This document shows, piece by piece, positions 16,824 through 25,354 of a stretch of 64,000 nt of DNA (its first letter is position 1; every line of letters starts with the position of its first letter). Origin of the DNA: JAFNAG01 sp963739235 (GTDB lineage: Bacteria > Acidobacteriota > UBA6911). The notes below the pieces were generated by a model. That model did not search any database. It was given only the letters and a program-made list of their open reading frames with translations, and was not told where the DNA came from. Location: positions 135,392 to 199,391 of the forward strand of contig CAVTZY010000023.1 of NCBI GenBank assembly GCA_963739235.1, given 5' to 3'. The translations under genes were made by a program, and so were the position numbers.

Positions 16824-16943
16824 TCAAACACGCTCGCCTGCCCCACAACATTTCATGTATTTCTTGCCGCTGTGGCAGGGGCAGGATGAACGCCACGGAA
16901 TCCGAAGCGCGGAATCCGGGGGGATGTGGTGCCACTTCCTCAT
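16824..16943 (-). CDS. SEC-C motif miniprotein
   Basis: A 39-codon frame from the ATG at 16943 to the TGA at 16824-16826 ends in CPCHSGKKYMKCCGAGERV, a textbook SEC-C zinc-binding motif as at the end of SecA. It starts 18 bases after the helicase-like gene stops. It may be a stand-alone zinc knuckle or the surviving tail of a larger SEC-C protein, because the frame is closed by a stop only 7 codons upstream. No strong ribosome-binding site is visible. Confidence 0.5.
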   Translation of the reverse strand: MRKWHHIPPDSALRIPWRSSCPCHSGKKYMKCCGAGERV

Positions 16944-16961
16944 CAGCCTGGCAAAAACCGG

Positions 16962-18785
16962 TCACGGCTTGAGTTTACTCTCCGGAAGCGCGTATCCCAG
17001 CTTCTTCAGGGCGCCACGAAATGCACGCAGGTTTTTCTTTGGCACGACCAGATGCTTATCGCCGGCGTGACGACAGAGCATGCCGGCGTCGGAGTCCTCT
17101 GTAATCGCCGCGGCGGTGACTGCGTCGCACATTTCGATCAAGAGCGCCTGTTCGATACCTCTCACGGCGGACGCCTTGGCAGCTATTCCGGATAGCCATC
17201 CTTCCAGGGTTTCGGGAAGGGCATTCAGGCATTTCTCCTCGAGAAATCTGGAAATATCCACGATTGAGCCCCCCGATACCACATAATCGAGTACCCTGCC
17301 GGCGTCGAGCCACCACGCTCCCCTAGAATCGCGGACCGCCCACGCATCCAACCGGTGAGTGTCCGGGGGCAATAGATCTTCCGATGGAATGATCTCGCCA
17401 TTGCCAACGACTTCCCATGGGACGATAGCTCTGGCAGGAGTGGATTCATAATGGGGAGTGACATTCACGCAATAGGCGCCCAGGGCGTTGAGCCGGACGT
17501 AAAGCAGGCCGTCGTAGCGGCTGCAGAAACTTAGCTCATCGGTTCCCCATCCCCCATCGAAATCCGGCCAGAGATGGTGCGGATATGAATAGGCGATGTC
17601 GATGATTCCCAGTGTCGCGAGGATCTCCATCAGAAAGACGCGCAGGTAAACCCGCGACAAAACATGCTCGTGCCCTCCGAGATGGCCGTACTGCTGCTCG
17701 GCAAAATATAGGGTTACGGCCTCCGACGTGACGAGAAAGCTGTTTCCTGACGCCAGCAGGAAGCGCCAGGCTTCACCGAACTCGATCCAGCGGTTGACGG
17801 GCCATTGAGCGATGGATTCCAGAATCGCATGTCGTCTTTCCGACGGGTCGGAAAGGTAGCGCTTTCCTCGCCCCGACTGGCCGCGAATGTGATTCACGCG
17901 ATTGAATTCATCGAAGTGATTGTCGTCATAAAGGCAGTCGATGCCTTCATTGAAGCCGTCCGGAGTCCAGCCCTGCAGCAGGCGTTGTCCGCTTTCAGTC
18001 AGGACCAAGGTGCCACGGCGCGGTTTTGCCCAGCCACATTGCTGAATCACTACGCCCAAGGCATGTGCCCGGATACTGCCGGCCGCCTCGACTTGATGCG
18101 CTCTGGAAACGGCCTGGGGAACTTCAGCATCGAAGTCGGGCGCGACGAGGGACTGCGCAATCAGGCGTGTGGTTGCCTCAGTGGGCCGCAGGCTCTTGTC
18201 TGCCACGGACAGCTTGCCCAACCGAACCAGATGGAGAACCGAGCGGAGTTCGAGCGGCGCAATTTCACGACTGTCGTAGACATGCACCTGCCTCGGCGCG
18301 GCTTCTCGCCAGCCCTTTTTTGCAGGACGATGGATATCGGGAGTGACATCCAGCGAAAAGACAGCCGGCTTGGGAGGCTCCGGGACGAGGCGCTGCAGAA
18401 ACTCGAGCAGCGGATCGAACACAACGAAACGGCCTGATGAACCTTCGCCAAGCATGAGCAGCAGGGATGGATTCTTCCTGTGATATGTCCAGGGCTCGAG
18501 GTCCGGCATCGCAACGCCATGCATGGCCTCGAAACTCTCGCGGGCGACTGCACCCCCGTTGTGGACCGCCTGGGCCAAAGCCTTGCGTTCGGTCTCGGAC
18601 AAGCGATTTACGATGCGCGCAAGGTTCGACCGCAGTTCTTGATCGAGAGCTTTGATTAGCTCAGGCTTGCGCGTGAGGATTCGAGGAAGGTCGAGTCTGC
18701 AGAAAAAACGTGGACACCCACTGTTTTTTGCATATTTAATGGGTGTCCACATTCTCTGATATCCTGAGAGTGCCGCCGTGAGCAA
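16962..18785 (-). CDS. Helicase-associated-domain-like protein, start uncertain
   Basis: About 607 codons. The C-terminal 80 residues (LEGWLSGIAAKASAVRGIE to VVPKKNLRAFRGALKKLGY) resemble the Helicase_C_3/XPB N-terminal-like domain, which occurs alone or fused to helicases. The remaining sequence is globular with Trp-rich stretches (WPVNRWIEFGEAWRFLL). No helicase motifs are present. The first 35 codons read through a palindromic repeat (18710-18750), so the natural N-terminus may have been replaced or truncated by that repeat, and the true start is unclear. Confidence 0.55.
   Translation of the reverse strand: MLTAALSGYQRMWTPIKYAKNSGCPRFFCRLDLPRILTRKPELIKALDQELRSNLARIVNRLSETERKALAQAVHNGGAVARESFEAMHGVAMPDLEPWTYHRKNPSLLLMLGEGSSGRFVVFDPLLEFLQRLVPEPPKPAVFSLDVTPDIHRPAKKGWREAAPRQVHVYDSREIAPLELRSVLHLVRLGKLSVADKSLRPTEATTRLIAQSLVAPDFDAEVPQAVSRAHQVEAAGSIRAHALGVVIQQCGWAKPRRGTLVLTESGQRLLQGWTPDGFNEGIDCLYDDNHFDEFNRVNHIRGQSGRGKRYLSDPSERRHAILESIAQWPVNRWIEFGEAWRFLLASGNSFLVTSEAVTLYFAEQQYGHLGGHEHVLSRVYLRVFLMEILATLGIIDIAYSYPHHLWPDFDGGWGTDELSFCSRYDGLLYVRLNALGAYCVNVTPHYESTPARAIVPWEVVGNGEIIPSEDLLPPDTHRLDAWAVRDSRGAWWLDAGRVLDYVVSGGSIVDISRFLEEKCLNALPETLEGWLSGIAAKASAVRGIEQALLIEMCDAVTAAAITEDSDAGMLCRHAGDKHLVVPKKNLRAFRGALKKLGYALPESKLKP
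18710..18750. repeat. REP-like palindrome, copy 1
   Basis: GTGGACACCCA and its inverted copy surround a 19-base loop containing TTTTTTGCAT. The same palindrome, including the loop core TGCAAAA and the flank GAGAATGTGGACACCCAT, recurs at 57430-57466. The unit resembles the intergenic palindromes moved by REP-associated tyrosine (Y1) transposases, though none is present in this window. Confidence 0.7.
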
Positions 18786-18890
18786 CTCGGACGGCCTGCG
18801 CCCGACTTGCCCAATTCACTGCCGCTTGCGATGCCCCCAGCCAATCTGTTGCCGATCGTGAGGAAACGTATTTATTTGAACACTCGCCGG

Positions 18891-19250
18891 TCAGCTGCAT
18901 TTTGTGACCTGTCCCCTGCTGTCGAGTGATTGAACCTTTTTCCGCAAATACTCGCGATAGTCATCCGGGATCGGGTTGTCGAGGAGTTCCTGGATCACCG
19001 GGAAAAAGTAAGCCAACGAACGTATCGGAGCGAGTGGCGGCAGATCATGCGGCCTGCCGAGCCTGCGCAGGGACGCCAGCAGGAGAGCCGATTCCACGGT
19101 TGCCAGTTTGATGCCGCGTGCGTACAGCGCGGCAACGCTTTTTCGGTCGTGAGGGCCTGCTCTGCATGGGGTTTCGGGGAGTTCCAGGTAAAGCTTCAAG
19201 ACCGCTGACAGATATTCGTTGCCATCTTCCTCGGGGATTTCCCGGATCAT
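18891..19250 (-). CDS. IS21-associated accessory protein downstream of istB
   Basis: 119 residues from the ATG at 19250, which overlaps the istB stop (ATGA). It matches a small helical protein often found after istB in IS21 elements: LKLYLELPETPCRAG, RKSVAALYARGIKLATVESA, APIRSLAYFFPVIQELLDNP and YREYLRKKV. Its role in transposition is unknown. The frame is intact even though istA and istB are broken. Confidence 0.65.
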   Translation of the reverse strand: MIREIPEEDGNEYLSAVLKLYLELPETPCRAGPHDRKSVAALYARGIKLATVESALLLASLRRLGRPHDLPPLAPIRSLAYFFPVIQELLDNPIPDDYREYLRKKVQSLDSRGQVTKCS

Positions 19251-20028
19251 TTCTTTTTCCTCCTTGCCGCTGCTTCCAGTTCGCTCTCGCGCAGACGGTA
19301 GCTTTCGCCGTCGATTTTGGTGACATCCGCATGATGAGTGAGCCGGTCGACCAGAGTGACAATGCAAGAGGCGTTGGGAAAGACCTCGTTCCATTCTTTA
19401 AATCCGCGATTTGTGGTCACAATCACGGAACGTCGTTCATAGCGGCGATTGATGACCTCATAGAGAAGATCCGCGGCATTGTCGTCATAGGACAAGTAGC
19501 CAACTTCATCGACACAGACCAGGCCGGCATTTCCGTACGTGCGCAGTTTCCTTCTTCGGGTTGCTGGCGATTCGCACTGCAGGTCTTCGATCAAAGCGGA
19601 AGCAGAGCGGAACAGCACGGAGTATCCGGCCATGACTGCCGCATGGCAGATGTTTTTTGCGATCATTGATTTTCCCAAGCCATTCGTGCCCGATCATGAC
19701 CAGGTTGCGTGCTTCCTTGATGAAGTCCAGCGTGAGGGCGCGTTCGATGACGTCCCGTTCGATTTTCTTAGGCCAGTTCCAGTCGAAGTCGGCCATGGGT
19801 TTGAACTTCTTGATTCCGGACAGGCTCAGGCGACGTTCCAGGCTTCGGCGCGAACGATCGTCCGCTTCCGATCTCCGACAGTTGTTCGAGCATCATGTGC
19901 GGAGACCATCGTCCTGTTGTGGCGCGGGCGATAAAGTCATCGAGATTTTGCGCGACTGCCCGCAATCCAATCTTCTCGAGTTTCGAGTTCAGGTTACTCG
20001 TCGGGGTCGTCGTCTTTGGCAAGGTCAT
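19247..20028 (-). pseudogene. istB: istB, IS21 transposition helper ATPase, frameshifted
   Basis: Three frames must be joined: LNSKLEKIGLRAVAQNLDD (N-terminal), MADFDWNWPKKIERDVIERA to NLVMIG, then GLGKSMIAKNICHAAVMAGY (Walker A), VDEVGYLSYDDNAADLLYEV (Walker B) and VIVTTNRGFKEWNEVFP (sensor 1). The breaks lie near 19870 and near 19685, just before the P-loop GxxGxGKS. IstB is the AAA+ regulator that delivers IstA to target DNA. The start overlaps the istA end. Confidence 0.85.
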
Positions 20029-21486
20029 CGTAAGTCTCCAAGGCATGAGGGGTGACGGATAGGTTTTCGAGTTCCGGGTGACGGGACAGGTCGACCGGGG
20101 ACGGTGTTCGACGTTTGTTGGAGCGGCGGCGTTGGTTGAGAATAAAGGCTACTGAGGAAGCGCGTGGGGTTTTGCGATCGAGAGCTTCGCAAACGGCGGT
20201 GCGCAGCTCTCTGGCTCCGTAGAGGTCCAGGAGATTCAGCAGTTGAGCGGTTTGGCTGCCGGCGGACTCGCCGCGAGCGAAAGCGGCATCGAGCAAGGCT
20301 TCGCTTTCGGGGACGGCCTGGGCAAGTCGGCCGCCGCGGGTGGAGCCAAGAGCCTTGCGTTTTTCTTTCAGCAACTCTTCCTGGTGCGCCGGATCGAGAA
20401 TCTGCTGGCGGCGGTCATAGGAGCGGCGGTGGCGGGCAATCTCCTGGCTGCCGTCGAGAATGCGCACTGTGGATTCTGAAACGGCCAGCACGAGCGGGCG
20501 ACCGACGGCCGCCGGAGGGATCGAGTAGTCGTTGAGGTCAAAGCGGACGTAGATGGTTTTGCCCGACTGCACCGTAATGAGCAGATCGGAGTCAAACCGG
20601 TGTGCAGGCAGTGGCAGCAGGCGTGGCGTTTCTTCCGCGACAGCCTCCGCTACGGTGCGGTGATCGCCGCCGGGCCAGGGGCGGCAGTGGGCTTCCCGAT
20701 CGCGCCAGGCAAGGGCCTGGCGGTTGAAATCCTCCAAAGTTGTGAACGGGCGGGCGGCAAAGAAGGATTCCCGTATATACCGTATGGCCCGCTCGACCCG
20801 CCCTTTTTGATTGCCCGCACGAACCTGGCAAGGGCGTGCAGCGAAATGGTAATGGGCGCACAGCTCCAGGAGCCGCGGATGAAAATGAATGGCATCGCCG
20901 CGGCGTTCGAGCACGCACGCTGCGGAGATTATCGTACAACAGGATTCTGGGAAGGCCTTTCCAGTCGGCAAAAGCATTCACATGGCCACGCAGAAAGCTC
21001 TCCATGCGCTGGTCGAAGAAAAACTCGAGGTACAACCCTCGGGAATAGGAGAGCGTGATGACAAAGCAGGAAAGCCGCCGCCGAGCCCGGCCAACGGGAA
21101 CTTCGCCAAAATGGGCCCAGTCAACTTGTCCTTGTTCGCCCGGGAAAGTGCGCAGGCGAAGAAACGCTTCCTTGTGGGCGGGGCGCAGGCAGGCGACAAC
21201 ACGGCGCAGCTTGCACCACACTGCCAGAGTAGCCGCGATCCCGGATCATCTGGAAAATCCGGGTGGCCCGCAGGCGCGGATGTTTTGCCAGAACCTCGCG
21301 AATGTAGTCGGCATAGGGGTCCGTTACACTGGGCCTCAGCGTTTTGGTGTTATTGAACCGATCGGTTTCCACGGCAATGCTGACCGTGTCCGGGTGAAGA
21401 ACGAGTTCGCGGGCAATCGTCCCGACCTTCCAGTGCTCGGCATAGAACAGGTGGCGAATCCGGGCGCGGGTTTCCTCGTCAATCAT
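19994..21486 (-). pseudogene. istA: istA, IS21 transposase, frameshifted
   Basis: Begins at the ATG at 21486 with a strong GGAGGTGAT ribosome-binding site. Segment 1 is the helix-turn-helix region (GTIARELVLHPDTVSIAVET). After a break near 21210 the DDE domain follows (PGEQGQVDWAHFGEVPVG with the first Asp; LLYDNLRS with the second). After a second break near 20930 it continues RVERAIRYIRESFFAARPF (the Glu region) and the C-terminal domain to 19994. Two independent indels inactivate it as written. Confidence 0.85.
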
Positions 21487-21491
21487 GGAAA

Positions 21492-21911
21492 TCACCTCCG
21501 TCGATGAAAAGGATTCACAAACCGGCCTGCCCGGCCGCAGATGATGCAGTAAGGCACTCCCGGGTCATGAATCACTCTGGTTTCCTGTGTTGGTTTGCCG
21601 CCATTTTCGGCGACAGCCGGTGGGTGAAGCGCCGGCGTGAGGATTTTGTCAGAGGAAGGCTTGACGGGGGAACCTTGATCCATAACGGAAACTGCCACCA
21701 GCCGTCGTCGATAGGCTTGTTGACGGTCCCGTTGGTCGAGTCTCCCTTCAGGAGTTCGCCGATGACGGAGGTTTGCTGCTCGACGTTGCTCCCGCCGCGC
21801 TTTGCCTCGGCAATGGTCGCTGCAATATTGTTGGCCCCGGTCACACCGGCGGCAGATCCGGAATATGACGCCGCATCCTTGTGCCACGGCAAACCCTTTG
21901 CCGGAGAACAT
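21492..21911 (-). CDS. Cys-rich accessory protein preceding istA
   Basis: 139 codons as an open frame, start not certain. It contains CGVIFRICRRCDRGQQYCSD and the basic KARREQRRAANLRHRRTPEG, a Cys-rich, Arg-rich segment seen in small proteins found upstream of IS21-type istA genes. The C-terminus has a second CxxC (YCIICGRAGRFVNPF). It probably binds zinc and perhaps nucleic acid; its function is unknown. It ends within 6 bases of the istA start. Confidence 0.55.
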   Translation of the reverse strand: MFSGKGFAVAQGCGVIFRICRRCDRGQQYCSDHCRGKARREQRRAANLRHRRTPEGRLDQRDRQQAYRRRLVAVSVMDQGSPVKPSSDKILTPALHPPAVAENGGKPTQETRVIHDPGVPYCIICGRAGRFVNPFHRRR

Positions 21912-21998
21912 CTTCAGCCGTGTGTCTCATTCTCACCCAAAGGCGAGACTGGACAACGGCTGCCAATCATGGCAGCTTAATGGCGGCTGTGTAGACAA

Positions 21999-22053
21999 CC
22001 TCTCAATCGAGAGGTACTGCCAATGGACCCCGGTCGGGGATACGACCGGGGTC
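21999..22053 (+). terminator. Two adjacent hairpins after the IS21 remnant
   Basis: CCTCTC-AATC-GAGAGG (21999-22014) is followed by an 11-base perfect stem, GACCCCGGTCG with loop GGGATA (22026-22053). There is no T-run after the second stem, only CTCCTCTA. They could be bidirectional terminators or structured element ends. Confidence 0.45.
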
Positions 22054-22606
22054 TCCTCTACTCGACCTTCCGCACAAGATTACACGAAGATGATGATGGG
22101 CGCCACGCCTGCGGCGCGGATGATGTTGAGGCTATCTATTCCGGCGGGGGTTCAGAACAGTACGGATTCAGATGATCGGCGACAAGGCTTGCCCAAATCA
22201 CGGAAAATCGCTATTTCCCCTTGTGATTAAGCCTCTCTTAGAACGATATCCCTCCACGAATCCTATGACCCACCGCCGAACAGAGCCAAATCTGAGTTCT
22301 CAGCTGCGGCTTCTTCCATCCCTCACGATGATAGAAAACCCATAGGGAGCGCCCTGTCGGGCGCTGCGCCAGCGGCTCACTTCAAACGTCTCTATCAAAA
22401 GTGCTCCGGACGCGACCTCGTGCCACGATCGTATATTTTCAGCCGGAGCACTTCCGATAGAGATCTAACGTTTGGCTGTCAATTTCCTACGCCCATTCAA
22501 AAGATCATCTATAATGGCGGTAACTCCAGTTGATTCTTTGCAGTGAGCGTATCTACTTGCGGAGGCGCCCACGTTTGAGATCGGGCAGCCCAAAAAAAAG
22601 GATGCA
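22054..22606. other. Stretch without genes; contains small palindromes
   Basis: No credible coding frame on either strand. AGCGCCC-TGTC-GGGCGCT forms a 7-base stem at 22348-22365. A larger fold-back element occupies 22383-22474. The promoter of the MotA-like gene should lie after about 22480. Confidence 0.55.
22383..22474. repeat. 92-base fold-back element
   Basis: The ends CAAACGT / ACGTTTG, then TCTCTATC-aa-AAGTGCTCCGG on the left and its inverted copy (with gg for aa and a short insertion) on the right, enclose about 33 bases. This looks like a small MITE or REP-type hairpin. Confidence 0.6.
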
Positions 22607-23578
22607 ATGCCCCACATGAGTACCAGAAAGAGATATTTTCTCCTCTCGGGATGGATTTTGATATTAGGAATTCTGGCCTTGGGAGTGATCCAATCGGGAA
22701 ACCCGGCCAACCTCGTCGATACCTCCGGATTTCTCTATGTGCTGGTGGGCGGGATTGCGCTGACGATGATCAGTTTTCCGGGCGCCGAAATCCGGTGCGC
22801 ACTTCGGGATGCCACGGGAACTCCGGGGAAAGCTGCGGATTTCAGAAGCTCTGTCTTTTTCTGGGAAGCCACGGGTCGTAGTTTCTGGATTGTGGGTATA
22901 TTGCGCAGCATCCTGCATCTTATGATGTTCTTCCGCTCGATTGGAACGGTTGAATATGGAACTTGGCAGTTGATAATAAAGGAATTGTCCCAGTCCCTTG
23001 TGACCGCGCTCTATGGCCTCGTGCTGGCAGTGATCTGCTTCATCGCCTGCTGGAAACTCATGGGGAAACTGTGTAGTCGGCCGTTGGCGCCGACGGGAGT
23101 GCAAGGCCCAATTTCAGTCGGTCACACTGGGTGGAGGTTCGGCACTGTATTCGGGTATGTTCTGTTTCTTTCGTTTTTGGCACCGTGGTTTTCCAGACTT
23201 GTTTGGCCCGGCTTTAAGCCGGCATTATTCGTAGTTGTGGGAGGAGCGATAGCACTTATGTTGATTGTACGCGGGGCCAATTCAGGGCCGACGCTGTCCA
23301 CCGCTCTTGCAGGCATGGGGATCATTGGTTTCTTAATTGGGGCCATCCAGTTGCAGGGTCATGTGGCCGGGGCTTTTGCATTTCTTCTATCCTCCGGCTT
23401 TACACCGCTATTAGGAATGGTCCTCGTGGGCGCTCCTTTGGAGGATCATGCGATCCGGACAAGACGAGTCGCCACCCCATCTGCATTCAGCCGCGTTGCC
23501 TGGTACGTCTTTCCCCTGCTGGCATTGATATTCCTAACACCGATGGTTTTTGTGCTGATAATACCCGGGCTTGGGTAG
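22607..23578 (+). CDS. MotA/TolQ/ExbB-like membrane protein
   Basis: 323 residues with seven or so hydrophobic helices. The N-terminal half resembles MotA: first helix (FLLSGWILILGILALG), VDTSGFLYVLVGGIALTMIS (MotA has GxLxIVxGGTxxA), then SFPGAEIRCALRDA and, near 140, SQSLVTALYGLVLAVICF, the pore-helix region. The C-terminal half adds further helices not found in standard MotA. No MotB/TolR partner with a peptidoglycan-binding domain is adjacent. A role as a proton-channel stator is therefore only a guess from the N-terminal half. RBS AAGGA is six bases before the ATG. Confidence 0.65.
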   Translation: MPHMSTRKRYFLLSGWILILGILALGVIQSGNPANLVDTSGFLYVLVGGIALTMISFPGAEIRCALRDATGTPGKAADFRSSVFFWEATGRSFWIVGILRSILHLMMFFRSIGTVEYGTWQLIIKELSQSLVTALYGLVLAVICFIACWKLMGKLCSRPLAPTGVQGPISVGHTGWRFGTVFGYVLFLSFLAPWFSRLVWPGFKPALFVVVGGAIALMLIVRGANSGPTLSTALAGMGIIGFLIGAIQLQGHVAGAFAFLLSSGFTPLLGMVLVGAPLEDHAIRTRRVATPSAFSRVAWYVFPLLALIFLTPMVFVLIIPGLG

Positions 23579-23749
23579 CAGAACTTTTCGCGGAGGTTAC
23601 CGAAATCACCGATTGACTGCAATCGTTAATCCGCGGCTGTAACTCTGCTTCCGAAATAGGAAGTGGGATATGAGAAGAGGTAAGATGGTTTTGTTTCATG
23701 CGTTGGCTTGCATGCACACTTCATCACTGACCACAAAACGGAGAGGGCG

Positions 23750-24376
23750 ATGCGAAAAATTGAAGTTTTTGCTTTGATACTGAGTCTCCTTTTGTGCTGC
23801 AGTTCTGTAGCACAAACAAACCAACAAAAGGGCAAGGTCTTGATGATCCTTAACGAGGATAAATCAGCCGATCTCGAGCTAATGCTTACAAAGGAAGTTG
23901 GAGTAATGAAAGATATGCTTCAGAAGGCCGGTTTTCAGGTTGTGGTAGCCACGGTTTCAAAGCAGCTGCTGCAAGCGGGAAACCAGAAGCTGCAACCTGC
24001 CCTCAAGTTCAGTGAGGTTCGGGTATCCGACTATAGGGGATTAATCATGCCATACATGGCTACCAAAATTGGGCCGCTTTCTCCGGAAGGCTTATCGATC
24101 GTCAAAGACGCAGCGGCCATAGGAAAGCCCATCGCAGCGCAGGCCGGATCTGTCTTCCAACTTTGGCAAGCCGGTGTGCTGAAGGGCAAGAAATATGCTC
24201 TTGGACAAGGATTAGGATTACGGCCATTTGCGGATGCGACTTACAGCGGAGATGGCGTCATTCAGGACGGCAAAATCATTACATCTGGCACCTGCCCTTA
24301 TATGGAAAAGATGGCCGGAAAGAAAGACGGCACAACCAAACTCACCGAAGCACTGATCGCCGAACTCCTGAAATGA
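23750..24376 (+). CDS. Secreted DJ-1/PfpI-family protein lacking the nucleophile Cys
   Basis: 208 residues from the ATG at 23750 (GAGAGGG upstream). A signal peptide (MRKIEVFALILSLLLCC) is followed by a DJ-1/PfpI core: VLMILNEDKSADLELML, VSDYRGLIMPYMA, PLSPEGLSIVKDA and AGVLKGKKYALGQGLGL. At the nucleophile elbow, where the family usually has A-I-C-H-G, this protein reads A-A-Q-A-G-S, so the Cys is absent. It may be a periplasmic lipoprotein (Cys in LLLCCSS) with a binding rather than catalytic role. The C-terminal TSGTCPYMEKMAG matches the family's 'TS.gp' segment. Confidence 0.75.
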   Translation: MRKIEVFALILSLLLCCSSVAQTNQQKGKVLMILNEDKSADLELMLTKEVGVMKDMLQKAGFQVVVATVSKQLLQAGNQKLQPALKFSEVRVSDYRGLIMPYMATKIGPLSPEGLSIVKDAAAIGKPIAAQAGSVFQLWQAGVLKGKKYALGQGLGLRPFADATYSGDGVIQDGKIITSGTCPYMEKMAGKKDGTTKLTEALIAELLK

Positions 24377-24713
24377 AATCAGCTGCAAGCATAGCTCGGG
24401 CGGCGTTAGTCATTACGCATGCGGAACTGAACATAATTTGGGATGCTTGAGCGGTGGCGTTCGCATCAGCGCCATCGCTAACAAGAAGCCCGCTTTGCTG
24501 TTCGTATAATGCGAACAGCCGACTATGCGGTAAACTGAGACACAGAACGCAATTCCGAAACGGAGAAGCTCAATTGTCCTGAAGTCGTAACCTGAAACCT
24601 GACTTGATTAGGCTCCCGGTAAGGACTTTACGTCGAATTCGATTCCACGCGAGCGAGTAACCGCCTTACCGTATATAACTAGTTGGCGATTGAAGAGGTT
24701 TGGCGCTGCAGGA
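24377..24713. other. Stretch without genes
   Basis: No supported coding frame. GCTGTTCG and CGAACAGC flank TATAATG (24497-24519), a perfect 8-base inverted repeat with a -10-like sequence as its loop. There is no obvious gene downstream of it on either strand that it would drive. Confidence 0.4.
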
Positions 24714-25154
24714 TCATTGGGCAGTTTTGTGCGACTCTGGCCTAAAGATAAGCTGAAGGGGTTTTTCCGGATCATATTGAAATGGGTTTGCCGCATCTGG
24801 CGCGGACGCCGGCCGCCGCTTGAGAGCGGCGATCTTCTGGTATACGGAATCCATTATGATTTTGGTTTCAGTCGCAGGGATTCCTTTCTTTTCAGTCCCG
24901 GCTGCAGCTTGTGCACGGGGGCCAGGTCGCTGGCCCTTTGCTGAATTGCGCTTCATCTTCCGTCGCCTGCGCATGAAATGGTGAATCGTGCTGATGGAAA
25001 CATGAACGTCGCATTTGTCTGCCAGGATTCGCGCGATCGCCCGGTAGGTCCAACCCCTTTTTAGCAGTTCGTCGATCAAGGCGCCATAACGTTCCAGGCA
25101 TGAACGTGCCGGCTTTTGAGGCAGGTTTTCCAGAATTTCGGCAAAATCATCCAT
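24714..25154 (-). CDS. Helix-turn-helix protein of a mobilisation operon
   Basis: 146 residues from the ATG at 25154. The N-terminal part has LIDELLKRGWTYRAIARILADK-like text (quoted in part: GWTYRAIARILADKCDVHVS) and STIHHFMRRRRK, a recombinase-type helix-turn-helix found in small proteins that accompany plasmid/ICE relaxases (TraK- or MobC-like). The middle is basic; the C-terminus (NPFQYDPEKPLQLI) is conserved in such proteins. An array of TCGAAC half-sites upstream (25207-25245) may be its operator. It lies downstream of the relaxase remnant on the same strand. Confidence 0.6.
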   Translation of the reverse strand: MDDFAEILENLPQKPARSCLERYGALIDELLKRGWTYRAIARILADKCDVHVSISTIHHFMRRRRKMKRNSAKGQRPGPRAQAAAGTEKKGIPATETKIIMDSVYQKIAALKRRPASAPDAANPFQYDPEKPLQLIFRPESHKTAQ

Positions 25155-25206
25155 CGCATTTCCCACAATCGCGGCCCCCTGGCAGACAAGAAGCATAGAA
25201 CGGTCA

Positions 25207-25245
25207 TCGAACAAAGTTCGAAAAATCATCGAACAAATATCGAAC
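25207..25245. promoter_or_regulatory. TCGAAC half-site array
   Basis: TCGAAC-AAA-GTTCGA (25207-25221) is a perfect inverted repeat, and two direct TCGAAC copies follow at 25229-25234 and 25240-25245. The array sits 50-90 bases upstream of the helix-turn-helix gene start, a good position for an autoregulatory operator or for a relaxosome binding site. Confidence 0.5.
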
Positions 25246-25354
25246 AGAGGAAGGCCCAGGCCGACCTCGCGTAGCCTTTGCAAATCCTTAGCCGGAGGCT
25301 AAGGGATAGTGTCTCTATCATGACTTGCTTCCAACGAGCTTTCATACCGCTGAA

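Larger units (their letters stand above)
18891..21911 (-). mobile_element. Decayed IS21-family element
   Basis: Contains, in transcription order, a small Cys-rich accessory gene, istA (two frameshifts), istB (two frameshifts) and a short downstream accessory gene. Gene overlaps (istA end/istB start; istB end/ATGA of the accessory gene) are preserved as in intact IS21 operons. I could not define the terminal repeats or target duplication. The element cannot transpose unless the frameshifts are assembly errors. Confidence 0.8.

Noticed and set aside
22026..22053. Strong 11-base hairpin considered as a CRISPR repeat or attachment site
   Set aside because: Single copy without spacer-repeat periodicity and no cas or integrase gene nearby.
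24497..24519. GCTGTTCG-TATAATG-CGAACAGC hairpin as a transcription terminator
   Set aside because: No T-run follows and no gene ends directly before it in a fitting orientation; kept only as an unexplained palindrome.
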